A DNA stretch of 64,000 nucleotides from Stropharia rugosoannulata (lineage: Eukaryota; Basidiomycota; Agaricomycetes; Agaricales; Strophariaceae), in NCBI GenBank assembly GCA_028532985.1, contig JANCIK010000006.1, forward strand, positions 1,178,001 to 1,242,000. The letters are read 5' to 3'. The notes under the pieces were generated by a model. The model worked only from the letters and a program-made list of their open reading frames with translations. It made no database searches and was not told the origin of the DNA. Below, piece after piece: positions 1 to 10,835 of the stretch (positions within the stretch are counted from its first letter, which is position 1; each line of letters opens with the position of its first letter). The position numbers and the translations under genes were made by a program.

Positions 1-796
1 TTCTATCAGCCGTCAGGTATGCGCTCACTGAGAGAACTTTTTACCTTGTAGAAAGAGAAAACGGCGAAGTCTACGTCCCAATCTTGCACGTCGATGAGCC
101 GGTGGGGAGCATAGGCAACGCAGTCGACGGATATTTCGACCTTCTTTGCACCCTGAGCGGCTGCTTCAGCGCGAATAGCCTTGACTACCTCTTTCACTGG
201 GACAATGGATCCCAAAATGTTGGAACACGCAGTTATTGCGACTATACGCGTTCGAGATGAGATGAGAGGAAGTAACTCTTCAACTTTAAGCTTGAGGGAG
301 TATGGGTTTTCAGGGTTCGTGGTACTAGGGGTCCACACTTTGATGATAGCTCCTGTCCTTGCGGCTAGTTTCTTCCATGGACCCGCATTAGCTATAGGAC
401 ATTATTAGATATCCGAGTGTAACCATTTTATTAATGACTGAAGCTCGAACCTTCATGTTCCTGGGTAATGATGAATTCGTCCCCGGGTCGGATATCCTTC
501 TCTAGACCTCGCGCAAGATTTTCCAGGTTCAGAGTGGAGCTGCTGCCAAACACGATTTCGTCAGGCGATTGAGCGTTGAACAGTTTAACAGCCTCGCGTG
601 GGCCTTCGACTAATACGCGCGTGGTGCTCTGCACCCCGACCGAATAGTCAGCGCCAAGCTGCACGTTCGTGTTCAGGAGATAGTCGCTGATGCGGTCGAC
701 CACTTCCTTGGCCGCCTGTGAACCACCGGCGTTGTCTGCAAAGATGTAGCCAGATTTGAGGGAAGGGAAATGCGATCGAGCTTTCTCGACATCCAT
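1..796 (-). CDS. class-V aminotransferase (cysteine desulfurase / isopenicillin N epimerase-like), C-terminus cut by window edge
   Basis: PLP-dependent fold-type I enzyme of the class-V aminotransferase family; the substrate is not readable from sequence. Exons are 451-796, 45-391 and 1-2, with introns 392-450 and 3-44. The protein starts MDVEKARSHFPSL and continues with the conserved FADNAGGSQ segment typical of this family near the N-terminus. EHEAN follows across the first splice, then the SVDCVAYAPHRLIDVQDWD stretch (PLP-Asp/His region) and VFSFYK, where the Lys is the expected Schiff-base residue. The chosen start is the first in-frame ATG (794-796). The frame stays open upstream to about 856 without an ATG, so a short upstream exon is possible. 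The C-terminal domain lies outside the window. The family call is firm; the exact reaction is not. Confidence 0.85.
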
Positions 797-2383
797 ATCT
801 GAATAATTGGTGGGTGCTGAAGACGAGGTAGGTTGTTTATCCTGGCTGAACTGCACTGTCGTCTTTTATCTTCAGGGAGATATCTAGCCGATAGGATATA
901 GGTGATATAGGATAAGATAATGAAGGCTAATGGAGGGTCATATTTAAACCTCTGGGTATACCGGCCCAGGAAGGCGAAATATGTATCATGTGCCCGAAAA
1001 AGTAGACAGGAATCAGTCGTGGCTGGTGCCCACCAGGATGGTGCAATCGACAAAACATTCCAAAACCGGAAGCTTTACTAAGTCCAACGTCCAGGCCTTT
1101 CCTTTGGCTTTCCGGTTTTCGCTTAGAGGTATGATAGCTGTTAAGCTGAGGCTTCGCCAGACTAGGCGCCTTCTAATGGTCATTCTCCAAACTGAGTCGC
1201 GCACAGTTGAGCACAGCGAATGCCAGATATCACACGTTATTATTGGGAATTTATGTTATTTGACGACCTGCTGAAGTTCTTTGAGACCTTGAAGTTGTTT
1301 CATTTGGGCCACAATATGACGGATGCGCGGAATTGAGGCGGAATGCGTAGAGTGGTTGAGCGTTGACAACGAGCTTTGTAACACGAACCTGTCATTCTTG
1401 TCATTGCCGAGTTGTTTCCGTGGGAATTTTATTTGTCCGAGACAAACAAGCCATCGGACAACTTGAGGACAACCCAGAAAACCAACAGAAAGTTGTATAA
1501 AATAACAGGAATCTATACACTGCTGGCGCCCACCTATTTATATTAGCCAAAAAGGTGTTGCCATATACGCCTTGTATTTGTTTCGTCGTTTATGGCTGCA
1601 AATAGACTTGAAACTGCCTCGGGGTTACCATAAACGGCAAGCCCGATGAACATTTCCCTGCCAAAACGGTGCTCAAATAACGATGACGTATTTGACGACC
1701 TGTTTTTGGGCACCAAAAATCGGTCGGCGCCAGCACTTTAAGTGGCTTGTTTTAAGGTGACCCTGCTATTATTTTATGAAGTACATTTCAAAGCCTTGCA
1801 TCAGTGGAAGCCCCGATGTTTCTTTTTCGACTTTCTTTATTTTATTGATTCTGCAATCGACATATGGAACATGATCAAATTTAACGTCATAAAATGTGTA
1901 TTTGTGTATATCTAACAGTTACACTCGGTGCCCGTAACCCAACGTGTGTGTATTGGGTTGGGTTGGCTGTAGCTGCATACTAAAAATAGGAATCATTTAA
2001 TTGTTCGACTAGAGCAGAGAGTCACGTGAACGGAAGCGAAGGAAGCTTGACAATTATTTCCACATGCAACGACGTTCAACTTGCTGCAACATCTTGTTGA
2101 CCACGTACCAGCCATAGTTTTCACTTCATCGACTCTTCCTATCCCTTTCCTCGGAAATTCTAATTTCCTGTACCACTCATTCAAGCGCAGTCGACCTCTA
2201 CGACATTCAACGTTTATACAAGTGCTCGATCAAGTCTCCGAGTCCGAATTTGTGCTGTGCCTTCTATATGCGAATAACTCCAAATAGGCATTGTCATCAC
2301 ATTCATTCAACGCCGGACGCTACACATCGTGACTGTCTTACATACCATTCACAAGTGGAAGTCTCACTTCACCACATTGAAGA
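797..2383. other. intergenic region with one MITE-like element
   Basis: About 1.6 kb between the aminotransferase and the coiled-coil gene. Short open frames on both strands show no family motif and no intron-joined extension. The part just before 2384 is the probable 5' UTR/promoter of the downstream gene. Apart from the inverted-repeat element at about 1521-1735, I see nothing interpretable. Confidence 0.5.
1521..1735. mobile_element. MITE-like element with imperfect terminal inverted repeats
   Basis: The left end reads TGCTGGCGCCCACCTATTT and the reverse complement of the right end reads TGCTGGCGCCGACCGATTT, 17 of 19 identical. The similarity continues inward through a CCAAAAA..GGT block on both sides, giving imperfect inverted repeats of about 37-45 bp around a ~215 bp unit with no open frame. 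This is the architecture of a small non-autonomous DNA element. No clean target-site duplication is visible and the superfamily is not assignable. Confidence 0.5.
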
Positions 2384-4001
2384 ATGATCGCCAAATTTCA
2401 TTCCGCTCCCGGTCACTCAATGGAAACCACTCTAACCATCAGCCTTCCACCACCTCAGAGCGTTAGGGCCGCTCGGGGCGAGCCACCGCGAGAAAAGCAG
2501 AAGGATAAGGAAAAGGAGAGGAAGAGGGAACGCGATGACGACAAGGAGCGAGAGCGGGATAATAAGGAACGCGACAGAGTACGAGAAAGAGAGAAAGATG
2601 CGAAGGAGCACGACAGGGAGCGGGCGGGAAAAGTAAGCTTTCGAGGTACCTCGTCATCATTTGCTTGGACTAAACAACCGTCTCGTTTCGAGTAGACAGT
2701 TTCATATAAAGACAAGTGCGCCTTTGCTTCCTGCACGCCTACACGGCAAAGCTCTCAAAATCATCGAAGTCTGTTAACTGACTTGCCCGTGATGTAGATT
2801 CCAACGAATGCGCGAGAGATATGATCGTGTAACTGCTGTAAGTAAATTTCAAATCTCACAAATTCAGTTGGTTATACATCACTTACCATCTCCGTGTATA
2901 TTTTATTTCACTATCTGCATGTTAGACTCAAGAAACACATCAACGCGACCTTGACATCCTTAATGCTAAAATTAAGAAACTACAGGCCGAAAATGAGTGC
3001 GTCCAATACAACTTTGTTCATGTCATTCCACCTCATTTCAATCTTCAGTCTTCTTCTTGATGCTATGTACATGGCCGATGAACCATTATACGAAAGATAC
3101 TTTCCAGGTCATCTCGCCACGCCTTCTACAATTCCCCCAAATTTTTCTCTACCGATTCCGAATCAACATCTTACACAACCCCGCTTTCCTGAACAATATC
3201 CCCCACCTGTACCCCACCACTCGATTCCACAATATACATCTACAATGCCTCCTCCGGGTTCAATGCCCCCGCCTCCCCACTCTTCATCATCAACCTCTAT
3301 ACCATCCGGACTGATTCCTCCTTCATTACCCCCACACCCTTTGCTGCCTCAATCCGCAATGAATATGCCTCCCCCATCGTCTTCAGCAAGTAATGGTGCT
3401 ATAGGCAGTAACGCTGGGAGAGGCGGTTCATCTCGGCGAGAGTCAAATGCCTCCTCCCGATCGCGAAGGAGGAGTGACGCGAGAGCTTCAATGTCGTCCA
3501 TGACAGGCATTCCGCTGGCTCCCGAAGATCTCGGCGCCAACGCCAATGAGCCCAGTGGTGGCGGGACACCTCGGGGAGCGGTCACACCGACTAGGAATCC
3601 AGGGTTGGATCCAATGGACGATCTCCCTCTAAGGAGTCCACGGGTTAACGGAGGGCCTGCTGCTCCGCTCGACCGACGTACGCCTAACATGCCGCCTAAC
3701 GGAGTGAGCCCTAGCGTAGTGGGACCACGCGCGACAGAGGTGAGTAAACGCATTCACAAATAGATTTTTGCGGTGGCAGTTTTCTGATTGCATCTTGCAT
3801 TGTCATTTTACCTTGCTACGACTGTGTTTGCTCACGAAGATTCCGTATGCCATGCCCATCCGGGATGGGGAGATTGTAAATTCTGAGGCATTTCCTGACG
3901 AGCACCCGGCGGTAGACGACAATCCCGCATATAACATGAATGCCTACGCGGCGGTCAACTCTCCGGACGAACCAGACGAGGACATGCATGTGGATGTTTG
4001 A
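2384..4001 (+). CDS. RE/RD-repeat and coiled-coil protein, unassigned (possible INO80F-like or bZIP-like nuclear protein)
   Basis: Exons 2384-2632, 2817-2837, 2926-2996, 3049-3739 and 3840-4001 join to 1194 nt (397 aa) with frame preserved at every junction. Residues ~35-83 are an almost uninterrupted run of Lys/Glu/Arg/Asp. A short heptad segment follows (LDILNAKIKKLQAENDLLLD) with Leu/Ile every seven residues. The rest is Pro/Ser-rich, ending in an acidic tail (DEPDEDMHVDV). The second exon is only 21 nt; its acceptor is ambiguous, because using the earlier AG at 2796-2797 breaks the frame. The coiled coil after a basic tract recalls a bZIP or the INO80 complex subunit F segment, but I cannot decide; no function is assigned. 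Confidence 0.6.
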
Positions 4002-4439
4002 TCTAGATTCAGGTTGTTTCTTAGTTTTGGGCGGATATCGCGGCTTCACGAATTAATACTGAAATTTACGAATGCGTTGTACAAGTAGTAGCCGCCTATG
4101 ACACTCTGTTAGGTCTCTCCTTGCAGCTTGTTGCTATAGAATACACTTCGGTCATCTGCATGCATGTATTTCAATATTGAATGCCACTCAATCTCGGCGC
4201 CAATTGGCATTCTCTCACACGTAATTAATGTTGAGAATTTATCAACCAACATCCTCCAATACTTTGCCCATACTGAGTCGATAACATCATCGTCCTTATT
4301 ACTTACTGTCTACCTGTATGCGCATTAACTAATTGCCATTGACGAATCTAGGAACGGTTACCAAAATAGAGCACGTGTAGGCAAGTCCTGAAGCAGCTAT
4401 ATCCTTGCGCCCATCTTCCATCATCGACTACACTTCCCT
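4002..4439 (+). other. intergenic / promoter of the GT2-like gene
   Basis: AT-rich spacer. It contains the 3' UTR of the upstream gene and the presumed promoter and 5' UTR of the glycosyltransferase gene. No ORF, RNA gene or repeat recognised. Confidence 0.4.
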
Positions 4440-7056
4440 ATGCTGCTCGTAGCCATGACTCGCTTCTTAAAGAAACAAAACCATTTTTTATTCGTCTCTA
4501 GCCTTGGCGCGGGCTCCTTGTGTCTCTGTATCCTCTCCGCTGTGCTGTACTCCGCATGTGCGGTAGACATTTCTCCCTTGGAACCGTTTAGAGACCCATT
4601 CTCCATCCTAAAACTGCTGTATAACGACACCATTATACCTGGCGAGTATGCGTTCGACCCTACCGATGACCTTGCGCCAGTTCGGAGTCAGCTTCTTCCG
4701 CACTCGACGCCTGGCTCTTTCCTCAGCAGGGTGCCACCGCACTCAGTGACTGCGATACTCCCCATAGTGACGGGCTCCCTGGACAGAATGCCGGAACTGC
4801 TAGAACCTTTTTTGTATCCTCTCGAGCACGTCAACGAGCTGGTCATTATCTGTCCTGATGCCATTGTGTCTGATGTTAGGCGCATGCTCCAAAAGGCGTT
4901 TTCTTTTCTAGGCTTGGACGACCATCCGGATGTCTCTTTGCAGCCCTGGAAAGGATATATAGACCCCGCCATTCCTGCTCTGCGGACAGTTGCGGACGTG
5001 TCTGGGTGGGCTCTTGTCATGGACGAGACTGGCTTGAGCGACTTACCTCAGTATATGCGCGATATTCTTCTCAGCCCGCCAAATATCACTCTACCTTTCG
5101 GGCCTAGAGGCATTCTTCATACGCAATCTCCGTCAAATTCGTCTCTAGATATCATTCGTCCAGCAACATTGTACCCTCCTTTCGTGGTTTTCGCTCCCTT
5201 GCTGGGTCAGCTTGGCGATCACATATATGAGCCCTTGAACACATGGGATAACTTGGGCGTGCTCATTTCTGAAAGTAGGCCCGACAGAATAGGCGGGATT
5301 CTCATGGACTGGGATCGCGAGATGGAGTATACTTCATCTTTCGCCGGATCTTCTGAGTCTAACATAGACGCTGGGATATTGTCTATTAATGATCCGGAGT
5401 GTAACTCAACAGATGCAGAGCAACCATCTTTGGCTCCTGGACGCCCCGGTAACTTTATTTTTATGATTCCTACTCGCGATGATCTACGCTCAGTTGCCCC
5501 TCTCATATGTAGAATGAAGTCAAGGCAAACAGAACTGCAAATCAGGGTCCTGGTCTATGCGGAACAGTGTGACAAGCCTGATTTATTGGATTTATATCTA
5601 GCTTGGGAAACTGAAATTTTTGGGACCTACCGCTGCGATATTGAACACGACATTTCGACAAACGGGGACATGGTTTTTTCCAGGAACGGCAGCCCAGTCA
5701 TAACGAAGTGGCTCGCAGACTCTGGTTCTGTAAATGTGGTATTCACTCTCTCCGAACAGGATAGCTTGGTGAATTTCCTGTTGTCTACCCAAGGAAAGGG
5801 CGTCTTGCATGGCGCTACCCACATCCGCATCCCTCGCTCCGATTTACCAAATACAGAATGGATGTCAGCGCTCTCTCTTGAGGAATGGATAAGTGCGGCA
5901 TAATCAAGGGATTCAATGGAGAAGATACTGACAGTTGACTGCAGGCTGGCATCGCCCCCGCATTGACTTAAGCATTATTACGAAGGATCGCCCAGCTGCG
6001 CTCACCAGGCTCTTGCGCTCTCTTGAAAACGCGAGCTATTTCGGAGACCAGCTCCTCCTCCGGGTCAATGTTGAGCAAGACTGTGACGAGGAGTCTCTGC
6101 GCATCGTCGAGAATATTACTTGGGCGTTTGGTCGTGTCTTCGTCCACCACCGAGTTGTTCATGCAGGACTGCTTCCCGCCGTCGTAGAGGCGTGGTATCC
6201 GCAGAATGATGACTCCTACGGCCTGCTCCTTGAAGATGACATAGAAGTCTCTCCACTATTTTATGCATGGTTGAAGATGTCAATTCTGCGTTACCGGTGA
6301 GTTCCACGTCTTAGTTAAGTCTGACAAAACTTTAACTGATGACATTGCAGCTACGGAGATCCACATAATAGAACGCCAAATCTATTCGGCATAAGCCTGT
6401 ACCAGCAGAAAAACCTCGAGTTGCCTATCGAAGGGCGCCAGGCGTTCAATCCTCGGACACTCTTCTCTAAAATGGGCATGCCACACCCTCACATCCCTTA
6501 TTTATCAGCCGTGCCGTGCAGCTGGGGCGCGGTTTATTTCCCGGAACACTGGCGCGAGTTTCACCGATACATTATTGGCCGCCTGGGAGAAATTACCCTT
6601 ACCATAGATGACCAAGTCGTGCCCGAAGTGCGCTCAAATTTCTGGGCAAAGTCCTGGAAAAAATATTTCATCGAGCTAGTCTACCTACGGGGGTATGTGA
6701 TGCTTTATCCCAACTACGAAGACTTCGTTTCGCTCTCTACGAACCATCTCGAAGTAGGGTCGCACGTTAAAGACCGTTCCGCCGAGAAGCGGGATATGTT
6801 TTTACTGCCGCTGATGAAGCTACATAAGCCCCAAGAAAGCATGAAGTTGCTGGATCTACCTCACGGCCAACTTCCTGATCTCAACGCGCTTCCAGTTCTC
6901 AATCTCACTGGCCACATCGTCTCCCTAGATATTCTTATTAATCAAGGTCTCGCAAGACAGAATGAACTGGCAATAAGCTGTGGAACATACGACTCATATA
7001 GTGAGAGATCTCTTATGTGCCTTAGCAGTACTATAGTGTCTGGAATATATAGATAA
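4440..7056 (+). CDS. type II membrane glycosyltransferase, GT2-like
   Basis: Three exons (4440-5892, 5945-6296, 6351-7056) give 836 aa. Residues ~17-40 form one hydrophobic helix after a short basic N-terminus, so this is probably a Golgi or ER type II membrane enzyme. The catalytic part begins near residue 486 with DLSIITKDRPAALTRLLRSL, a nucleotide-sugar binding strand typical of the GT-A fold of family 2. LLLEDDIEVSPLFYAWLK near residues 578-595 supplies the metal-binding acidic motif. The YGDPHNRTPNLFGISLYQQ segment continues cleanly over the second splice, confirming the model. The N-terminal ~480 residues are divergent and may be a second, degenerate GT-like or stem domain. Donor and acceptor sugars cannot be read. 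It lies tail to tail with PAT1, with only 64 bp between stops. Confidence 0.8.
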
Positions 7057-7120
7057 CAAAACGTTTTGAGATATTGTAGCGGCGGTAACTGACGACCGCG
7101 ATCCGAGGAGATATGGAACA

Positions 7121-10100
7121 TTACATATTGATTTGGGAACTGTCTAGTTTGAGTGCGTGTAGGAAGAGATTGACATTGGCCAATATAGTTTGGCGTTCGT
7201 CTTCGTCTTGTACAATGCCTTTATTAACGCGGATGACATTATCGAGGATTTTTTCGCGCAAGGATGTAACCAGAATTTGGTGCTCCTCGATGGTGCCGTG
7301 AAGAGCCAAGGCAGCAAGGAACTGCCACACTGGTTGGTCAACGATATCGATAGGAATGGGGTTGTTGATCGGATCAGGGTTGATGACGCGCTGAGAGGGG
7401 AATAGCTCAAGGAGGTGAGGTGCAAGCAGTTGGAATAAGTGATTGAACATGAGGAGCCTTTTTAACAAGGAAGAGTCAGCATACAACTGCCGACACAGTA
7501 TTATATACTACGCACCATTGCTGACTTTCTTCAGGAGTAGGGATAGCTGTGCCATCATTCGACAGGGCAGTCTGCTTGATAACTTCCACTCGACTGAGGA
7601 ACAAGGTCAATAAGGCGAGTCCCGGCTGTGGTAAGGTATTAGCGCCCCAATTTTATATCATCAATTGGAGATACTCACTTTCGTCTTTGCCACAGCAACT
7701 ATATCACTGCGATCCAGTAGCAGACCAAGCAGACCAGTTACCAGACGGAGATTAGCGACCGAGACCACCGGCAAGATGCTCTGCATGACACTGCCTAGGA
7801 AAGCCTGAGTCTGTCGATCTACGTCAGCCCGTTCCTGTGTATCCATTACTGAATCCAAAATGGGCGCGTTCTTGATCACGTCTAATTGGCTGAAGCATGC
7901 AACGAGCAATGTTAGCAGAGTAAGCATGCGTTGGCTGTTGAGGTGACGGGTAAGGCGAGGCAGGATCTTTTTACCCTTGGCAGGCGTGAGGAGGGATATG
8001 AAAGGATGTGGGTCACTAAAACGCAACTCTTTAGCGGGTCAAATTTTGTTTTTCTTAGCATATCAACATACCTTGTCTCGAGAGGAACCATCACTCTTAA
8101 CTCGTTCCATAGGCCATCGACAAGGGCGTCATACTTTTCTTTCCTGTCCTACGTGTTAGTACCTTGGAAACGTTCCTAAAGAATATGATTCTACCATTCC
8201 TGGGAAACCTCAATTTCTTCTGGCGGAGGTTGCTCTCTCCGAAGTTGCTCCACGCGCAATACGGCGTCATATAGTTCTTCGAGAATAACCAGCACTTGCC
8301 GATGCGATAGAGGTTCCTTCTTGACTAGATTATCCGTCTAGAATATAATAAGATGAGTCTATAATTAATTTGGTGAGAGCAAATAAATAACGCACGTCCG
8401 CAGCTGTTCCCAGAGCTTCGCGTCCCAGTTTTGCAGCTTCTTTGGCAGCACCTTCGTGGTGATGACCAGTGCTCTTGCCGATATGCATGTTAGCTGTTGC
8501 ATGTGACAGTGTCGGGGATGCGCCTGCGCCTGCATCAACTTGAAGGAGCTGACGAGGAGCGGCCTTGTAGCTACGACCGGAGGTCTTCCCGAGAGCACCT
8601 TGAAGACTGTGAATAGCTAACAGAAACGATAAGAAGAACCTTGTCAGGAATAAAGATGTACGCACCATGTAAACCTTTTTCTTCTTCGCGCTTCCTTGCA
8701 TTACTCACAATCCTCTCGACCTGCTGTTCCATACGCTGCATGGCACTCGGCCTACGGTTGCCGCCTTTTGACGCGAGCCCAAGACCGATGCCCCCTCCAG
8801 AACCGAACTTAATAACTCGTTCGTCCTGACCTTGCAATCCCATCCTAGAGCGCATGATCGCGCCGTATACTTGAGCGTAGAAATCATCCGCATATGGGTC
8901 TTGCGTCACAAGCTGAGATACTTGAATACGAGTAATGAAGTCTTTGTCCGATTGGGTCATCAAGTCATTGTACCGAGACTAAGAAGGTAAACGTTAGAGA
9001 TGTTTTACGACAACGATATACTTTACTGACCATGTGTGCAATCTTAGCAGCCTTGCGGCGTCGTTTTTCCTCCATCTTCTCTGCTTCAAGAATCTTCCGC
9101 ATAGCTTCCAGTCTCAGTGCATCTTGGTCCGCCTGAGATCCGTGCGCTTCCCGAGAGAAGTCTACATGAGCGAGATCGGCAAGAAGCCGCTGTTGCAACT
9201 GCGTATTCTGGGCGATATACGGTGCTTGTGTATCATGCCCCGGAACATTGTACTGCTGACCCGCAGCGGCAGGTGATTGAGACCGTTGCCTGGCTCGGTA
9301 CTGTTGCTGCTGCTGTTGAAGCTGTTGTTGCTGTTGTAACTGAATGATACGCTCCCTCTCCATTGCTTGAGCTTCGGCTTGAGCATGAGCCTGTTGAATA
9401 AGCTGGGCTTGTGCAGCCTGTAGTTCCGCTGGAGTGTACCCAGCTGGGCGCCGAGCATTGTAAGGTGATGCTACACGACCACCATCAACCTCGAGACTAT
9501 GCATGTGGCGCTCCAATTCCTCCATCCGAATCTGTTCTTGTAGCTCCTGCAAACGCAAATGTTGTTCTTGTTGCTGTTGCGCACGGAGGAGCTGGCGCTG
9601 GTGTTCGAGGAGACGAGGGGACTGAGAAGATATCATACGAGGAGGTGGCGTACGCTGCTGTTGCTGTTCCCTTTGCTGAAGCAGGAGTCGTTGAGCCTGG
9701 TTATGTTCCTGTTGCTCGAATAACGCGCGCTGGCGGGCCTCTTCCTCACGGATCCGTTGCTGCTGATGTTGAAGCTGCTGCTGCTGTTGTTGTTGTTGGA
9801 GCAACTGAGCATGAAGCAATTGCTGCTGTTCCTGAAGCATGCGCTCCTGCAAAAGTTGCTGCTTCTGCTGCTGCTGCTGCTGCTGCTGCAACAAATATTG
9901 CTCTCGCTCCCTTTCCCTCTCGCGCTCCCGTTCCCTCTGAGCGTTGGCAAGCATTTCCGCTTCGATCTCCTGTAAAGTACGAGGAACCCCCTGCATAGAT
10001 CCTACAGGCAACAATTCAGCACCAAAAGGAGAGAATCTTGCTTGTTGCTGCTGTTGGCCAGATGCTGGAGACGCTCGTGCATGGTCCGCCGTGCGCAAGC

Positions 10101-10645
10101 CACCATTGGCGCGGGGAAGGGCAGACACCGAAGAGTGGTCTTGCCAGATTGACTCCAAAGAATTGGCAGGCGCTTGACGGGCTGTACCTCACATCAACAA
10201 CTAACAATGAGGACACTATGTACAGTAGCTTAAACTCACCAGGTTGCTGAGCTAGCCGGGTCGGTGCCTGTATCTGAGCTGGTGACTCCTCCCTCTTAGG
10301 CGCCTGCTGATCATGACGGTTCGCCTCTGGGTTAACGTGTCTCCACTGTTGCTGTCTCTCCTGCAGCTCCTTCGGCAAATCTGGTAGCACTGGGTTTGCG
10401 AAATCGAAGTCCTTGCCTGCGACATACCAGTCTGATTAGATATTGAGCAGCAAAGTGGAAACAGGATGTATACCGATAGGGCCGGAAGATCCAAACGTCT
10501 CGTCGTTTAGGTCGTCTCCACCCTCCTGGAGGATATCACCAAGACCGTCGTAACCTTCCTCGCCCCACGTATACACCGCGACATCCTCTGGTTGCTCAAG
10601 TCGATCGCGGGCCAAGTCACGCTCTGGAAGACCGAAGAACGACAT
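7121..10645 (-). CDS. PAT1: PAT1 family mRNA decapping activator / P-body factor
   Basis: Ten exons joined (10474-10645, 10240-10416, 9031-10181, 8666-8978, 8396-8616, 8195-8337, 8072-8143, 7679-8015, 7516-7625, 7121-7457) total 3033 nt, 1010 aa. Pat1 bridges the Lsm1-7 ring, Dhh1 and the decapping enzyme and represses translation; it acts in cytoplasmic P bodies. Diagnostic parts are the N-terminal MSFFGLPE and TFGSSGPIGKDFDFANP, a long Gln-rich middle (residues ~190-480), the ITRIQVSQLVTQDPYADDFY block of the conserved central region, and a helical C-terminal domain ending HALKLDSSQINM. Two splice sites were chosen against a nearer AG because only the later AG keeps frame (exons starting at 8143 and 7457). 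Transcribed in tandem with GDB1. Confidence 0.93.
9295..9900 (-). repeat. CAG/CAA (polyglutamine) microsatellite tracts inside PAT1
   Basis: On the + strand this reads as runs of CTG/TTG (for example 9776-9800 and 9862-9893). They encode several uninterrupted Gln stretches of up to about ten residues with Leu/Glu/Arg interruptions, plus an adjacent RERERE tract from a CGCTCC/CTCCCT repeat at ~9901-9940. A low-complexity region of this kind is usual in P-body proteins. The pure CAG stretches are likely length-variable between strains. Confidence 0.85.
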
Positions 10646-10835
10646 GAGCCCGGAGAAGCAGGGGCGATGATGCGGTTCTGTGGTGAATGCGCTCTTTTAC
10701 GAATCTTTTTGACAGGGTTCGGAGCGCCAGAGTAAGCAGAGAATTCGGGGATCATTTCAGGGTCGCTCAAGGCCAATATGCCAAACATGACCAACGCTAA
10801 ATCTAATCTTATCTAATCGTGGATATATACGTAAA

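Noticed and set aside
673..1053. 126-codon minus-strand frame overlapping the aminotransferase
   Set aside because: Overlaps the coding exon in another frame and has no domain; shadow frame.
9861..9895. CRISPR-like short repeats
   Set aside because: A trinucleotide microsatellite within a coding exon; no spacers, and a eukaryotic genome.
9411..9998. 195-codon plus-strand Ala/Val-rich frame
   Set aside because: Antisense of the PAT1 Gln-rich tract; open only because CTG/TTG repeats lack stops.
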